From positions 1-64,000 of the forward strand of contig CANRLW010000006.1 in assembly GCA_947631575.1 (NCBI GenBank): DNA of 64,000 nucleotides, written 5' to 3'. Positions 1 to 8,531 of the stretch are shown here, piece by piece. This stretch comes from an uncultured Clostridia bacterium. Lineage in GTDB: Bacteria > Bacillota > Clostridia > Oscillospirales > Ruminococcaceae. The first letter of the stretch is position 1. Each line of letters opens with the position of its first letter. The translations under genes were made by a program, and so were the position numbers. The notes under the pieces were generated by a model, which saw nothing but the letters and a program-made list of their open reading frames with translations, ran no database searches and was not told where the DNA came from.

Positions 1-573
1 GAGGTAAGAGGCTAGAGTTTAAGCCGAAAGGCAGTTCGTGAACATGACGTGTAAAAGCCCATTTGTTGTTCTTTTCAGACGTTATTTTGTTCAATTACGC
101 TCATTCGCCCTATCCTGCTAGAGGTTAGAGGTTAGAGGTAAGAGGCTAGAGTTTAAGCCGAAAGGCAGTTCGTGAACATGACGTGTAAAAGCCCATTTGT
201 TGTTCTTTTCAAACGTTGTTTCTCTCAATAACGCACACTCGCCCTATCCCCCTGACCCCCTTCCCCGAAGGGGAAGGGGGAAAGTCGCGGGGACTTCGTC
301 CCCGCGACCCCTGTTGGCAATATAGAGTTGACAGGGTACAGTATTCAGTAATAGTGGAAAGGGCATTTGCCGAACTTAACGTATATAAAAAAGAGGTAAG
401 GACTAAGCGAAAAACCTCTCCTCGAAAACTCTAACCCCTTACCTCTAATCTCTAACCTCTAGAAGGTATCCACATCGCGGATATTATTCAGATTGTTCTA
501 TAATTAAAAGAGCGTAAGCCTGAGTAGGTTTACGCTCTTTTCTCTAAGGCTCTAGCCTCTTGCCTCTGAATTT
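1..573. repeat. Intergenic repeat block
   Basis: I see no credible gene here. Positions 1-120 and 135-250 are direct copies of one unit with a 134-bp period. They are identical for about 90 bases and then diverge. Each copy runs from an AGGTAAGAGGCTAGAG tract through TTGTTCTTTTC and an AACGTT hairpin to CGCCCTATCC. Positions 245-310 carry the GC-rich block (CCTTCCCCGAAGGGGAAGG palindrome, then GCGGGGAC/GTCCCCGC). Positions 310-350 carry TTGACAGGGTACAGTATTCAGTA, related to the end of the ~200-bp element. GAGGTTAG-type tracts recur at 430-465 and 545-590. A 72-codon open frame at 216-434 lies inside these repeats and is not considered a gene. Confidence 0.85.
506..541 (-). terminator. Repeat-borne hairpin terminator
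   Basis: AAAAGAGCGTAAGCCT and AGGTTTACGCTCTTTT form a stem of about 16 bp with one G-T wobble and a short loop. Read on the minus strand it ends in TTTTAATT just downstream of the lipoprotein gene that ends at 574. It can also work on the plus strand (CTCTTTTCTCT). Almost the same hairpin lies at 20934-20969. Confidence 0.7.
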
Positions 574-1857
574 CTAGTTTCTAACCTCCCACCAATCGCA
601 TACATAATATTCAACCTTACCGTTTATGGCGTTTACATATATGATGTATTTCAAATCATCATTCGTATTGTGACAGCGGAATTTCCAAACGGGAAAAGCC
701 TTCTCAACCGAGCGGTCTACCGTTTCGCCTGAGTTTTCACTATTTTCATCTTTATCGTCTTCGCTTGCGGGATACATACCCGTATACATAAGCTCTGCTC
801 TTGACACTGACAATTCCATTTGCGAGGCAAGTTCATCTTCCAATATCTTTACCGCGTCTGCAAATGAAATAACTCTGTCATGAGATGCCGTTTCTTTTGC
901 GGTGTATCCGGAATATCCTCCATGAAAACGCTCAAACTGTCCGTATTCCATCATAAATGCCTGAGGCATAAACAGATCATAATTGTGACTAAGCGTTTTT
1001 TCGCCGTACATGGATTGCCCTGCGCTGTCCGTAAATTCATAACTGTCGAATATAACGCCTTTATATGACGGAGTAAAAGTAAAATCAAAGCCGTATTTTC
1101 CGCCGCCGATGTCAATTATTCTCACCTGATAAACTTCCGGCTCGAGATCGCCGCCCCAGCTATAATTATATTCCGCCGTCATTTCTTTTACCTTTTCGGC
1201 TGCCTCCCTGACAGAAACTTCTCTGTCAAGAAGTGCATATCTGTCTTCGGAATCAACGTCAAGATAGTTTTTTACAACGTCAAAAAAGTTGGTCGGATCA
1301 TACATTGAAACGGATATGTAGTCGCTAACGCCCGCTTGTTTCAGTAAATCATCGTGGCTGAGACCGTATACGCCTGTTCCAAACAGAAATAACGTGAGAT
1401 ATGCCTTGTCGGTATCTACATATATCTGACCGAGTTTCTGTTCTCCGCTTTTGAGTTTGTCGATCCTGTTTTTCAAAAGCACTGTATCTTCGAGATAGTT
1501 TTCGCCGTTTTCACCCTCATAGAGAACGCGGTACAGCGCGTCCTTATCTTCCTGCGTGTAAATATCGCCGAACTCTTTGTCAAAAATCTTGTCAAATTTA
1601 TCGTAAAATTGCTGAAAATCAAAAGTCTCGGCAGTTAAAGTAAGGTCGTATAATATATCACTGTCGGGAATTTTTGCAACAAAATCATCGCTCAAAGTAA
1701 CGACTTTATATCCTGCGTTTTTGACTTCCTTTATCTGTTCATTAAGCTCATGGCGGAGATCGGATATTTTCTGAAGGTTCTTGTCGCCTGTATTATCGCA
1801 CCCGGAAACAAGAAGTACCAGAACTATGCTGAGAATGATTGTTAATATTTTTTTCAT
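574..1857 (-). CDS. Lipoprotein, paralogue family member 1
   Basis: A 427-residue secreted lipoprotein. The start is the second ATG of the open frame, because the first ATG overlaps the GGAGG of the ribosome binding site. The signal peptide ends in a lipobox, VSGC, with Cys20. The C-terminal part (AFPVWKFRCHNTNDD, then IIYVNAINGKVEYY) resembles the PepSY-like endings of secreted regulatory or binding proteins and matches the same segment in the lipoproteins at 4252, 5669 and 7018. It follows the ABC exporter ATPase by 28 bases and is probably last in that operon. The final codons (EVRN and stop) are read from a GAGGTTAGAAACTAG stretch of the intergenic repeat. The function is not recognised; ligand sensing or immunity beside the exporter is inference. 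Confidence 0.75.
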   Translation of the reverse strand: MKKILTIILSIVLVLLVSGCDNTGDKNLQKISDLRHELNEQIKEVKNAGYKVVTLSDDFVAKIPDSDILYDLTLTAETFDFQQFYDKFDKIFDKEFGDIYTQEDKDALYRVLYEGENGENYLEDTVLLKNRIDKLKSGEQKLGQIYVDTDKAYLTLFLFGTGVYGLSHDDLLKQAGVSDYISVSMYDPTNFFDVVKNYLDVDSEDRYALLDREVSVREAAEKVKEMTAEYNYSWGGDLEPEVYQVRIIDIGGGKYGFDFTFTPSYKGVIFDSYEFTDSAGQSMYGEKTLSHNYDLFMPQAFMMEYGQFERFHGGYSGYTAKETASHDRVISFADAVKILEDELASQMELSVSRAELMYTGMYPASEDDKDENSENSGETVDRSVEKAFPVWKFRCHNTNDDLKYIIYVNAINGKVEYYVCDWWEVRN

Positions 1858-1885
1858 ATGTACCTCCAAAAGTATTTGTTTTCAA

Positions 1886-2518
1886 TTACCTTATCACCGT
1901 CAGAACGCCTTTGTCCATCTCGCATACCGTGTCGCAAAGTACGTCGATGTCTTCGGCGGAATGTGAGGCGATAAGTATAGTTTTGCCTTGTGCTTTTAAA
2001 TCAAGAAGATACTGCCGCATATCCTTTACGCCGTCCTTGTCCAGACCGTTCATAGGCTCGTCAAGGATAAGCAGATCAGGGTTTTCCATTATCGCCTGCG
2101 CCAAGCCCAGGCGCTGGCGCATACCGAGAGAGTATTTGCGGACATGGCGTTTAAGGTCGGGGTCTAACCCAACTTGTTCCATTGTCTTTCGTATGTCGTC
2201 TCTTGAAATATTCCCGCGCAGATCCGCCAGCAGTTTCAGATTTTTATATCCCGAATAATACGGTATAAATCCGGGAGTTTCTATGATTATTCCGACGTTT
2301 TTCGGAAAGTCGCAGTCTTTTCCTATTCGCTTGTTGTCTACAATTATCTCTCCCGTATTCGGTTTTACAAATCCGCATATGCATTTCATGAGCATGGTTT
2401 TTCCGCTGCCGTTCCTGCCGATGAGTCCGTGTATCTGTCCGCGCTCAAAGTGTACGTTTATGTTCTTTAAGATCGGGTTTTTCTGCAATGTCAGGTTTAC
2501 ATTTTTAATGTCTATCAT
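1886..2518 (-). CDS. ABC transporter ATP-binding protein (BcrA/lantibiotic-immunity type)
   Basis: A 210-residue ATPase subunit of an ABC-2 exporter. Walker A is GRNGSGKT (about residues 35-42). The signature is YSLGMRQRLGLAQA and Walker B is LLILDEPMNGLD, followed by a SHSAEDID switch region. The short length is typical of bacitracin- and lantibiotic-type exporter ATPases. The ATG lies one base after the stop of the permease upstream, with GGAG inside that gene's end, so translation is likely coupled. It should energise the two permeases at 2520 and 3361. The substrate cannot be told; an antimicrobial peptide or envelope stress ligand is inference from context. Confidence 0.9.
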   Translation of the reverse strand: MIDIKNVNLTLQKNPILKNINVHFERGQIHGLIGRNGSGKTMLMKCICGFVKPNTGEIIVDNKRIGKDCDFPKNVGIIIETPGFIPYYSGYKNLKLLADLRGNISRDDIRKTMEQVGLDPDLKRHVRKYSLGMRQRLGLAQAIMENPDLLILDEPMNGLDKDGVKDMRQYLLDLKAQGKTILIASHSAEDIDVLCDTVCEMDKGVLTVIR

Positions 2519-2519
2519 G

Positions 2520-3392
2520 TCAGTGATTCTCCGTAAATTTCAATTTTTTCAAAGCTATAAAACAACCTATTGTCAGTGCCGCTATCAATGCCCCGAAGTA
2601 TAAGAAAGATGCCCATAATGGGTAGATAGGATCGCTGAATATATTTGTGTAGTGATACCAGAGTATAGTGTTTGCCGTGGGTAATGCCCATCTTATTCCG
2701 CCGGAAAGATTTGCTGTTACTGTTCCGAGAGCCATTACTGCAACTGCCGCCGCAAGTCCCGCAGAACCGCCGTAGAGAATTTTCACCAGATAAATTATAA
2801 GCGACAGTGCCAGCAGATACGCTCCGAGCAGAACGCTTGTCTGCCAGACAGCCGTTATCATCGGTATCTGGTTATAAAGATTCGGCGGAAGAAGTAGACT
2901 GTCAAAGCTGAATGCCTCGTCGGGAAACCGCGCCGCATATTTTCTTACAGCCTCGCTCCATTCTGTTCCGAAATGTCCTCCCGAAAACAGGATACTTGCT
3001 AAAAATATCGCGGCAATAAACGTCGTAATCGCCATTATCAGAAACAATATCTGTCCGCAAAGCCAGCTCTTTTTTCCCGTTCTTGATATAAAGAACATGG
3101 AGTTTCCGCCGAGCCTCGGATAATCAGCCAGCAATATCAGAAAGACCAGCGGCATAAACAGCAGCAGCGCCGAGGAATTTCCTACGGCTATATACGGCTC
3201 GAAAATTATCATCGTGTCGCCGAACTTGTCTGCGCGCACCGCAAGGGGATCTATTACCAGGGTTTTTATAAATATCATCAGAACGCCGAGGATTATTATT
3301 CGGGGATCGGTTATCCAGTTTACATATTCCGTCCTTGCAACGCCCCAGATCTTCCGCAGCTCATGCACCGAAATCGCCCCGCTTTCTTTCAA
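2520..3392 (-). CDS. ABC-2 type permease
   Basis: A 290-residue polytopic membrane protein with about six hydrophobic segments. The first, after a charged N-terminus, is IIILGVLMIFIKTLVI; the last, before the C-terminus, is LIAALTIGCFIALKKL. It lies between a second permease and the ATPase and is presumably one half of the exporter pore. The longest frame starts at a TTG 32 bases inside the upstream permease gene. A GTG eight codons later is an alternative start; neither has a strong ribosome binding site, so coupled translation is likely. No substrate can be inferred from sequence. Confidence 0.8.
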   Translation of the reverse strand: MKESGAISVHELRKIWGVARTEYVNWITDPRIIILGVLMIFIKTLVIDPLAVRADKFGDTMIIFEPYIAVGNSSALLLFMPLVFLILLADYPRLGGNSMFFISRTGKKSWLCGQILFLIMAITTFIAAIFLASILFSGGHFGTEWSEAVRKYAARFPDEAFSFDSLLLPPNLYNQIPMITAVWQTSVLLGAYLLALSLIIYLVKILYGGSAGLAAAVAVMALGTVTANLSGGIRWALPTANTILWYHYTNIFSDPIYPLWASFLYFGALIAALTIGCFIALKKLKFTENH

Positions 3393-4197
3393 TTATCATA
3401 AACGTCGCCAATGAAACCGCAAGAAGTATTCCGTACATTATAAACGTCTCATAGAATTTCGTCATGCTTATATCCATTAGTCCGTCGGGATTTATAAACT
3501 TTAACATCTCATAAAAGCCTTCGCCGTGATCTCCGTTCCATGCGTCCATAGTTAGCTTGCTGAACAACTGCGATAAAGCGTATTTCAGGAAAAACGGTAT
3601 GCATATTATCAGGTATTTGCTTTGTAAAACGCTTGTCAGAAACATTGAGGGAATGCTCCAGAATATTGCGAATATCCACATATCCAGAACGAGAATGTAA
3701 AACTCTCCCGACATCATTGTTGCCGTTTCCGCCGCAAAAGAGTCCATTTCGGAAACGCCGGGGAAAAGCAGCATTACAAGACCCGAAAATATGACATACC
3801 CCAGAGTGACCGCCGTGCCTCCGGAAATAATTCCCGAAAAGAAGTTTGATAGCTGCCACTTTGTTTTTGAGGAGCGCACCACCTGAAACCGCAGAGCGTT
3901 TTCTTCTCTCTCCGCGCACATTTCGGGAACGAAACAAAACGCCGCTATGATCGGAACGAAAAGAGAAAACCACGAGCCTCGCGCGCCATAGTATACATAA
4001 ATGTTGCAGAACTCGTAATGGCTTTTCATTTCATCGGCTGAAAAACTAAAGAGCGCATTTAACACGGAATATCTGTTTCCCGTCAGGGTGTCCTCGTATA
4101 TCACGGAAAAGAACAGCAATGCCGTCGTTGCTCCCACACAGAGCCAGAAATTCCATGAAGTAACTGTTTTTTTGAAAAATACTGCTATTTCACGCAT
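3361..4197 (-). CDS. ABC-2 type permease
   Basis: A 278-residue membrane protein, first gene of the exporter triplet. The ATG at 4197 is chosen because GAGGG sits six bases upstream. Longer frames from 4236 or 4227 are possible, but the AAAGGAGA there is about 20 bases from this ATG. The protein has a cytoplasmic N-terminus (FFKKTVTSWNFW), a first membrane segment at about 18-34, an external loop, and a second hydrophobic stretch beginning WFSLFVPIIAAFCFV. It ends MIIERKRGDFGA. It overlaps the downstream permease by about 32 bases. Together with that permease and the ATPase it should form an ABC-2 exporter. Confidence 0.8.
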   Translation of the reverse strand: MREIAVFFKKTVTSWNFWLCVGATTALLFFSVIYEDTLTGNRYSVLNALFSFSADEMKSHYEFCNIYVYYGARGSWFSLFVPIIAAFCFVPEMCAEREENALRFQVVRSSKTKWQLSNFFSGIISGGTAVTLGYVIFSGLVMLLFPGVSEMDSFAAETATMMSGEFYILVLDMWIFAIFWSIPSMFLTSVLQSKYLIICIPFFLKYALSQLFSKLTMDAWNGDHGEGFYEMLKFINPDGLMDISMTKFYETFIMYGILLAVSLATFMIIERKRGDFGA

Positions 4198-4251
4198 AAT
4201 GATCCCTCGTTTCTTATCTCCTTTCATAATGCCCAAATTTTATAAACGGTT

Positions 4252-5574
4252 TTATTCTTTAATGACCCCAATGTTTTTTGACACGGAGTATTGTCTTAAA
4301 TTCCCGCCGTCTTTGGCGTCGATGTAGACGAAATATGTAAGATGATCGTTCGGGTTATAGGCGGTGAGTTTCCATGCGGGAACAACTTTGGATTCGTGCG
4401 TCACCGGATTTAAGCCGCCGAGTTCGGTCGGAACATAAGACGAATAGTATACAAATTCTAAATCGTTTATTTCAAATTCAACTTCTTTTGTTAAGCCCTC
4501 GGAGAATTTTTTTACAGCCTCGTCTGCCGAGATAACCTTATCAACGCTTTTTGCGCTTGAAATTCCCATATGCAAAGGCATTGACGAAAACATGTCCGCC
4601 TTGTCGCTTTCTATCATCAGCGCGGTCGCGCCCTCGCCAAGATTGTGATTTTTCATATTGTTCTCGGACACCGTATTTTCTACAGGACAATACTCAAAAT
4701 TGACATCTTTAAGCTGCTTTTGCAGATCGAAATAAAATCCGTATATGTCGCCTATCTCCAAAACCTTTACGGAGTAAACCTTTGTGATCATGTTTTTCTC
4801 TACGCTTTTTCCTATAGGCGCGTTGTTGATATATTCTTCAAAGAAACGCACCGCGTCGCATATCCTTGTTTCCTTGTCAAGCAGCTTGAAGGATTGTTCG
4901 CTTGTGGGACTGTATGTGCCTGCTACACGGAAATACTGTTCTAAAGGAGCAACAGGCGACATACGTTCATAAACAAGCTTGTTTTCATATGTATATTCAA
5001 AGATCTTTCCATGACATACGCTGAAACTCGAAATATTCGGCGTGGAGGACATATTGACGGGAATTTCCTCGTCATCGCCCTCGTTGTATCTCAAACTGAT
5101 AATCCCTTCCGTCTGCGAAAAGTCTTTTACAAGTCCGCTTTCTACTTCGGGATTTTCGGGAAGATCTTTATAGCTTTTAAGGTTTTCCAAAGGCTCTGTC
5201 CATGTATAGGAAAAATAGTCCTCGTTAAGTTCGCTGTCGGGGAAGAAATAGGAGTATGCATTTCTGAAATCTTCTATAGCCATTTGCGGCGTATATTCTC
5301 TTCCAACATAATCGTTGTCGGAAAACGACCTGAATTCATAGACCTTTGCTTTTTCGGGAGCGTTTATATAAAGATCTTCCGAAACCTTGAAATTATCGCA
5401 GGCGTCTATTGCGCTTTTTATCTTGTCTTTCGACTTGCTCAATATTTCAATTTCCTTGCCGCCCATTTCTTCTAAAGACATGTTTTTAAGTTCGCCTATC
5501 GGCGTGGACTGGTCGCACCCAGACATAAGCACTGCGCAAGTTAATACCGCTAAAATTGTTGTTTTTGTTTTCAT
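4252..5574 (-). CDS. Lipoprotein, paralogue family member 2
   Basis: A 440-residue lipoprotein. The ATG at 5574 follows GAAAGGAAAAATCATC. The signal peptide ends LMSGC with the lipobox Cys at 20. It shares with the other three lipoproteins of this region a middle block (KLLDKETRICDAVRFFEEYI here) and the end block VVPAWKLTAYNPNDHLTYFV. Identity to the other members is clearly lower than between the duplicated pair. It sits between the duplicated lipoproteins and the exporter permease, all on one strand with short gaps. The function is not known; the end block suggests a PepSY-like fold (inference). Confidence 0.75.
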   Translation of the reverse strand: MKTKTTILAVLTCAVLMSGCDQSTPIGELKNMSLEEMGGKEIEILSKSKDKIKSAIDACDNFKVSEDLYINAPEKAKVYEFRSFSDNDYVGREYTPQMAIEDFRNAYSYFFPDSELNEDYFSYTWTEPLENLKSYKDLPENPEVESGLVKDFSQTEGIISLRYNEGDDEEIPVNMSSTPNISSFSVCHGKIFEYTYENKLVYERMSPVAPLEQYFRVAGTYSPTSEQSFKLLDKETRICDAVRFFEEYINNAPIGKSVEKNMITKVYSVKVLEIGDIYGFYFDLQKQLKDVNFEYCPVENTVSENNMKNHNLGEGATALMIESDKADMFSSMPLHMGISSAKSVDKVISADEAVKKFSEGLTKEVEFEINDLEFVYYSSYVPTELGGLNPVTHESKVVPAWKLTAYNPNDHLTYFVYIDAKDGGNLRQYSVSKNIGVIKE

Positions 5575-5668
5575 GATGATTTTTCCTTTCGTGGTTAAAA
5601 TTGTAGATAGAGTTGTAGTGTACATAGTGTAAAATTAAATGACATTGCCTGTTATATCAATTATTTTC

Positions 5669-6967
5669 TCATCTCCCTCCGCTGAATTCTCCCGTCAGAG
5701 CGTTTAAATAGGCTACATACGTTATATCGTCGTTCGGATTTTCAAGGGTCAGTTTCCATGCGGGATAAGCTCGTGTATAGGTTTCTCCTATCTTATGCTC
5801 GCCTACAAATTCGCCCCATCTGTAAAAAAGCTCGGCTTTTGTTACTTCAAAGTCTACATAGTCCGTCAGTTTTTCCGAGATGGTCTTTACCGCTTTTTCA
5901 AACGGAATGAAGTCCGTGTGCTTTTTTTCATCAAAAGCCTTATATGCATTATAAGTCGAATATGCTCCCTCAACGTCGTCCGTAACTACCATACATCCAC
6001 TAGCCAGATCTCTGTTTCCGCCGTCAACATCAGTGCCGTCAATATAAGTAAATGGTATATTGTCGAACGATCTGGAAGTAGTATAATCAAATCCATAATA
6101 ATCGTCGTCTTCCGAGAGCTTATAGACATAGACGTCGTTTACATGGATATCAAATCCCGAATGTTCCGCGGCGGTCGGGATAGATTCTATATAACTTTCA
6201 AAAAACTTTACAGCGTCTTTTATTGAAATTTCTTTGCCGTCAAGCATTTTAAATTTTTCTTCGCTGTCGGGAGGATAGTGTCCGACACATTCTGCCGCAT
6301 AGTAGCTAACATTAATACTCGATGCTGCATGATAAGTTTGTTCGCCGTTCTTTTGTGCAATATATTTTTCAAGAACGCCTTTGTTAAAATTGCAATAATC
6401 GTTTCCGAACGGGCTGCGATATGACAAAGCAACGCTTTCCTCGTGCGGAAACTTCATCTCATCATAAACCAGAAATGTAAGACCGTCATAAATATATTCA
6501 CCCGCCAAGTATGCATTTAATATATCGCTGTTGTTTAGCGGGCGTCCAAATACCCACTGATCAAGCAGTTCTTCATAAGTAGCGCTGTCATCATATTCAT
6601 CAAAAGGATAGTAATAATATAAACATCTTTCGTCTAATTCGTGGTTGGGGAACAGATAGTTATAAATGGTTTTAAATTCTTCGAGTTCTTCTTTCGGCTC
6701 GAGATCAAAGGAAGTGCAGGTGACAAATTCGCTCACATGGTCTATAGTTTTGGGAACTAAAGTATAAAAGAAATCATCGCTTACTTTGAGGTTGCTGTTT
6801 TGTTCTATCATTTCTTTTACTTCTTCTTTTGTATAATAAGTTATGGGATTTTCATGTTTATCTATGGGATCGCCAAAATCAAGATTAGGGTTTGATGAAT
6901 TGTTATCGCAGGCGGAGCATGTTATAATTACGGCGATCGATAGGAATAGTGCCGCTAATTTTTTCAT
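5669..6967 (-). CDS. Lipoprotein, paralogue family member 3 (tandem duplicate)
   Basis: A 432-residue lipoprotein with lipobox CSAC (Cys20), started at 6967 because AGGAGG lies eight bases upstream. The mature protein is identical to the product of the gene at 7018 apart from one missing Asp just after the lipid-modified Cys. Blocks shared with members 1 and 2 are DAVKFFESYIES (middle) and AYPAWKLTLENPNDD (end). It is rich in acidic residues and Tyr, as expected for an extracellular protein anchored outside the membrane. Function unknown. Confidence 0.8.
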   Translation of the reverse strand: MKKLAALFLSIAVIITCSACDNNSSNPNLDFGDPIDKHENPITYYTKEEVKEMIEQNSNLKVSDDFFYTLVPKTIDHVSEFVTCTSFDLEPKEELEEFKTIYNYLFPNHELDERCLYYYYPFDEYDDSATYEELLDQWVFGRPLNNSDILNAYLAGEYIYDGLTFLVYDEMKFPHEESVALSYRSPFGNDYCNFNKGVLEKYIAQKNGEQTYHAASSINVSYYAAECVGHYPPDSEEKFKMLDGKEISIKDAVKFFESYIESIPTAAEHSGFDIHVNDVYVYKLSEDDDYYGFDYTTSRSFDNIPFTYIDGTDVDGGNRDLASGCMVVTDDVEGAYSTYNAYKAFDEKKHTDFIPFEKAVKTISEKLTDYVDFEVTKAELFYRWGEFVGEHKIGETYTRAYPAWKLTLENPNDDITYVAYLNALTGEFSGGR

Positions 6968-7017
6968 GGTAATTACCTCCTTAAATTTCTTTGGCATTTT
7001 ATGCCGATTTTAATTTC

Positions 7018-8319
7018 TCATCTCCCCCCGCTGAATTCTCCCGTCAGAGCGTTTAAATAGGCTACATACGTTATATCGTCGTTCGGATTTTCAAGGGTCA
7101 GTTTCCATGCGGGATAAGCTCGTGTATAGGTTTCTCCTATCTTATGCTCGCCTACAAATTCGCCCCATCTGTAAAAAAGCTCGGCTTTTGTTACTTCAAA
7201 GTCTACATAGTCCGTCAGTTTTTCCGAGATGGTCTTTACCGCTTTTTCAAACGGAATGAAGTCCGTGTGCTTTTTTTCATCAAAAGCCTTATATGCATTA
7301 TAAGTCGAATATGCTCCCTCAACGTCGTCCGTAACTACCATACATCCACTAGCCAGATCTCTGTTTCCGCCGTCAACATCAGTGCCGTCAATATAAGTAA
7401 ATGGTATATTGTCGAACGATCTGGAAGTAGTATAATCAAATCCATAATAATCGTCGTCTTCCGAGAGCTTATAGACATAGACGTCGTTTACATGGATATC
7501 AAATCCCGAATGTTCCGCGGCGGTCGGGATAGATTCTATATAACTTTCAAAAAACTTTACAGCGTCTTTTATTGAAATTTCTTTGCCGTCAAGCATTTTA
7601 AATTTTTCTTCGCTGTCGGGAGGATAGTGTCCGACACATTCTGCCGCATAGTAGCTAACATTAATACTCGATGCTGCATGATAAGTTTGTTCGCCGTTCT
7701 TTTGTGCAATATATTTTTCAAGAACGCCTTTGTTAAAATTGCAATAATCGTTTCCGAACGGGCTGCGATATGACAAAGCAACGCTTTCCTCGTGCGGAAA
7801 CTTCATCTCATCATAAACCAGAAATGTAAGACCGTCATAAATATATTCACCCGCCAAGTATGCATTTAATATATCGCTGTTGTTTAGCGGGCGTCCAAAT
7901 ACCCACTGATCAAGCAGTTCTTCATAAGTAGCGCTGTCATCATATTCATCAAAAGGATAGTAATAATATAAACATCTTTCGTCTAATTCGTGGTTGGGGA
8001 ACAGATAGTTATAAATGGTTTTAAATTCTTCGAGTTCTTCTTTCGGCTCGAGATCAAAGGAAGTGCAGGTGACAAATTCGCTCACATGGTCTATAGTTTT
8101 GGGAACTAAAGTATAAAAGAAATCATCGCTTACTTTGAGGTTGCTGTTTTGTTCTATCATTTCTTTTACTTCTTCTTTTGTATAATAAGTTATGGGATTT
8201 TCATGTTTATCTATGGGATCGCCAAAATCAAGATTCGGGTTTGATGAATTGTTATCATCGCAGGCGGAGCATGTTATAATTACAGCGATCGATAAAAATA
8301 GTGCCGCTAGTTTTTTCAT
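7018..8319 (-). CDS. Lipoprotein, paralogue family member 4 (tandem duplicate)
   Basis: A 433-residue lipoprotein, tandem twin of the gene at 5669. The start at 8319 follows AGGAGGTGATTCCC. The only protein-level difference in the mature part is an additional Asp after the lipobox Cys (CDDNNSS against CDNNSS). The repeat unit of about 1.35 kb includes the ribosome binding site and the short upstream segment that ends TTTTATGCCGAT. The near identity points to recent duplication or ongoing gene conversion. Function unknown. The sigma/anti-sigma pair directly upstream suggests it belongs to an envelope-stress regulon (inference). Confidence 0.8.
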   Translation of the reverse strand: MKKLAALFLSIAVIITCSACDDNNSSNPNLDFGDPIDKHENPITYYTKEEVKEMIEQNSNLKVSDDFFYTLVPKTIDHVSEFVTCTSFDLEPKEELEEFKTIYNYLFPNHELDERCLYYYYPFDEYDDSATYEELLDQWVFGRPLNNSDILNAYLAGEYIYDGLTFLVYDEMKFPHEESVALSYRSPFGNDYCNFNKGVLEKYIAQKNGEQTYHAASSINVSYYAAECVGHYPPDSEEKFKMLDGKEISIKDAVKFFESYIESIPTAAEHSGFDIHVNDVYVYKLSEDDDYYGFDYTTSRSFDNIPFTYIDGTDVDGGNRDLASGCMVVTDDVEGAYSTYNAYKAFDEKKHTDFIPFEKAVKTISEKLTDYVDFEVTKAELFYRWGEFVGEHKIGETYTRAYPAWKLTLENPNDDITYVAYLNALTGEFSGGR

Positions 8320-8365
8320 GGGAATCACCTCCTTAAATTCCTTTGGCATTTTATGCCGATTTTAC

Positions 8366-8429
8366 TTAGTCGCTGTAAATGGTAAACTCTTCTGTTTTAC
8401 CTGCGCCGTCGGTCAGCGAGAAAAACCAT
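8366..8429 (-). other. Short ribosome-bound frame or gene remnant
   Basis: GGAGGTGATAAAA precedes an ATG at 8427-8429 that opens only a 10-codon frame (MVFLADRRRR, stop at 8397). In the next frame the same stretch reads FSLTDGAGKTEEFTIYSD and stops at 8366. One base removed from the T-run would join the ATG to that frame and give a roughly 20-residue peptide. It may be a decayed gene end, a leader peptide for the lipoprotein genes downstream, or chance. No function is claimed. Confidence 0.3.
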
Positions 8430-8459
8430 TTTTATCACCTCCGTTTTAAAAATTTTTTC

Positions 8460-8479
8460 AGAGGATTATTTAGTCCTCT
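8460..8479 (-). terminator. Possible terminator after anti-sigma gene
   Basis: AGAGGA and TCCTCT form a six-base stem around CTAAATAA. On the minus strand it is followed by GAAAAAATTTTT. It lies 50 bases beyond the anti-sigma stop. The stem is short, so it may only attenuate transcription into the lipoprotein genes. Confidence 0.4.
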
Positions 8480-8531
8480 ATAATATAAGACCCTTAAAAA
8501 ATTTAGTTTTATACCATAACTATTATATTTT

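Larger units (their letters stand above)
5665..8364. repeat. Tandem direct duplication, ~1.35-kb unit
   Basis: Unit 1 is about 5665-7013 and unit 2 about 7014-8364. The coding bodies are identical over more than a kilobase. The differences I can see all sit near the two edges: a CTCCCTCC/CTCCCCCC change at the 3' end, and a few substitutions plus one 3-base indel around the signal-peptide and ribosome-binding region. Confidence 0.9.

Noticed and set aside
216..434. A 72-codon open frame in the first intergenic region
   Set aside because: It lies wholly in repeat sequence (GC-rich palindrome and GAGGTAAG tracts), has no binding site and encodes a low-complexity product.
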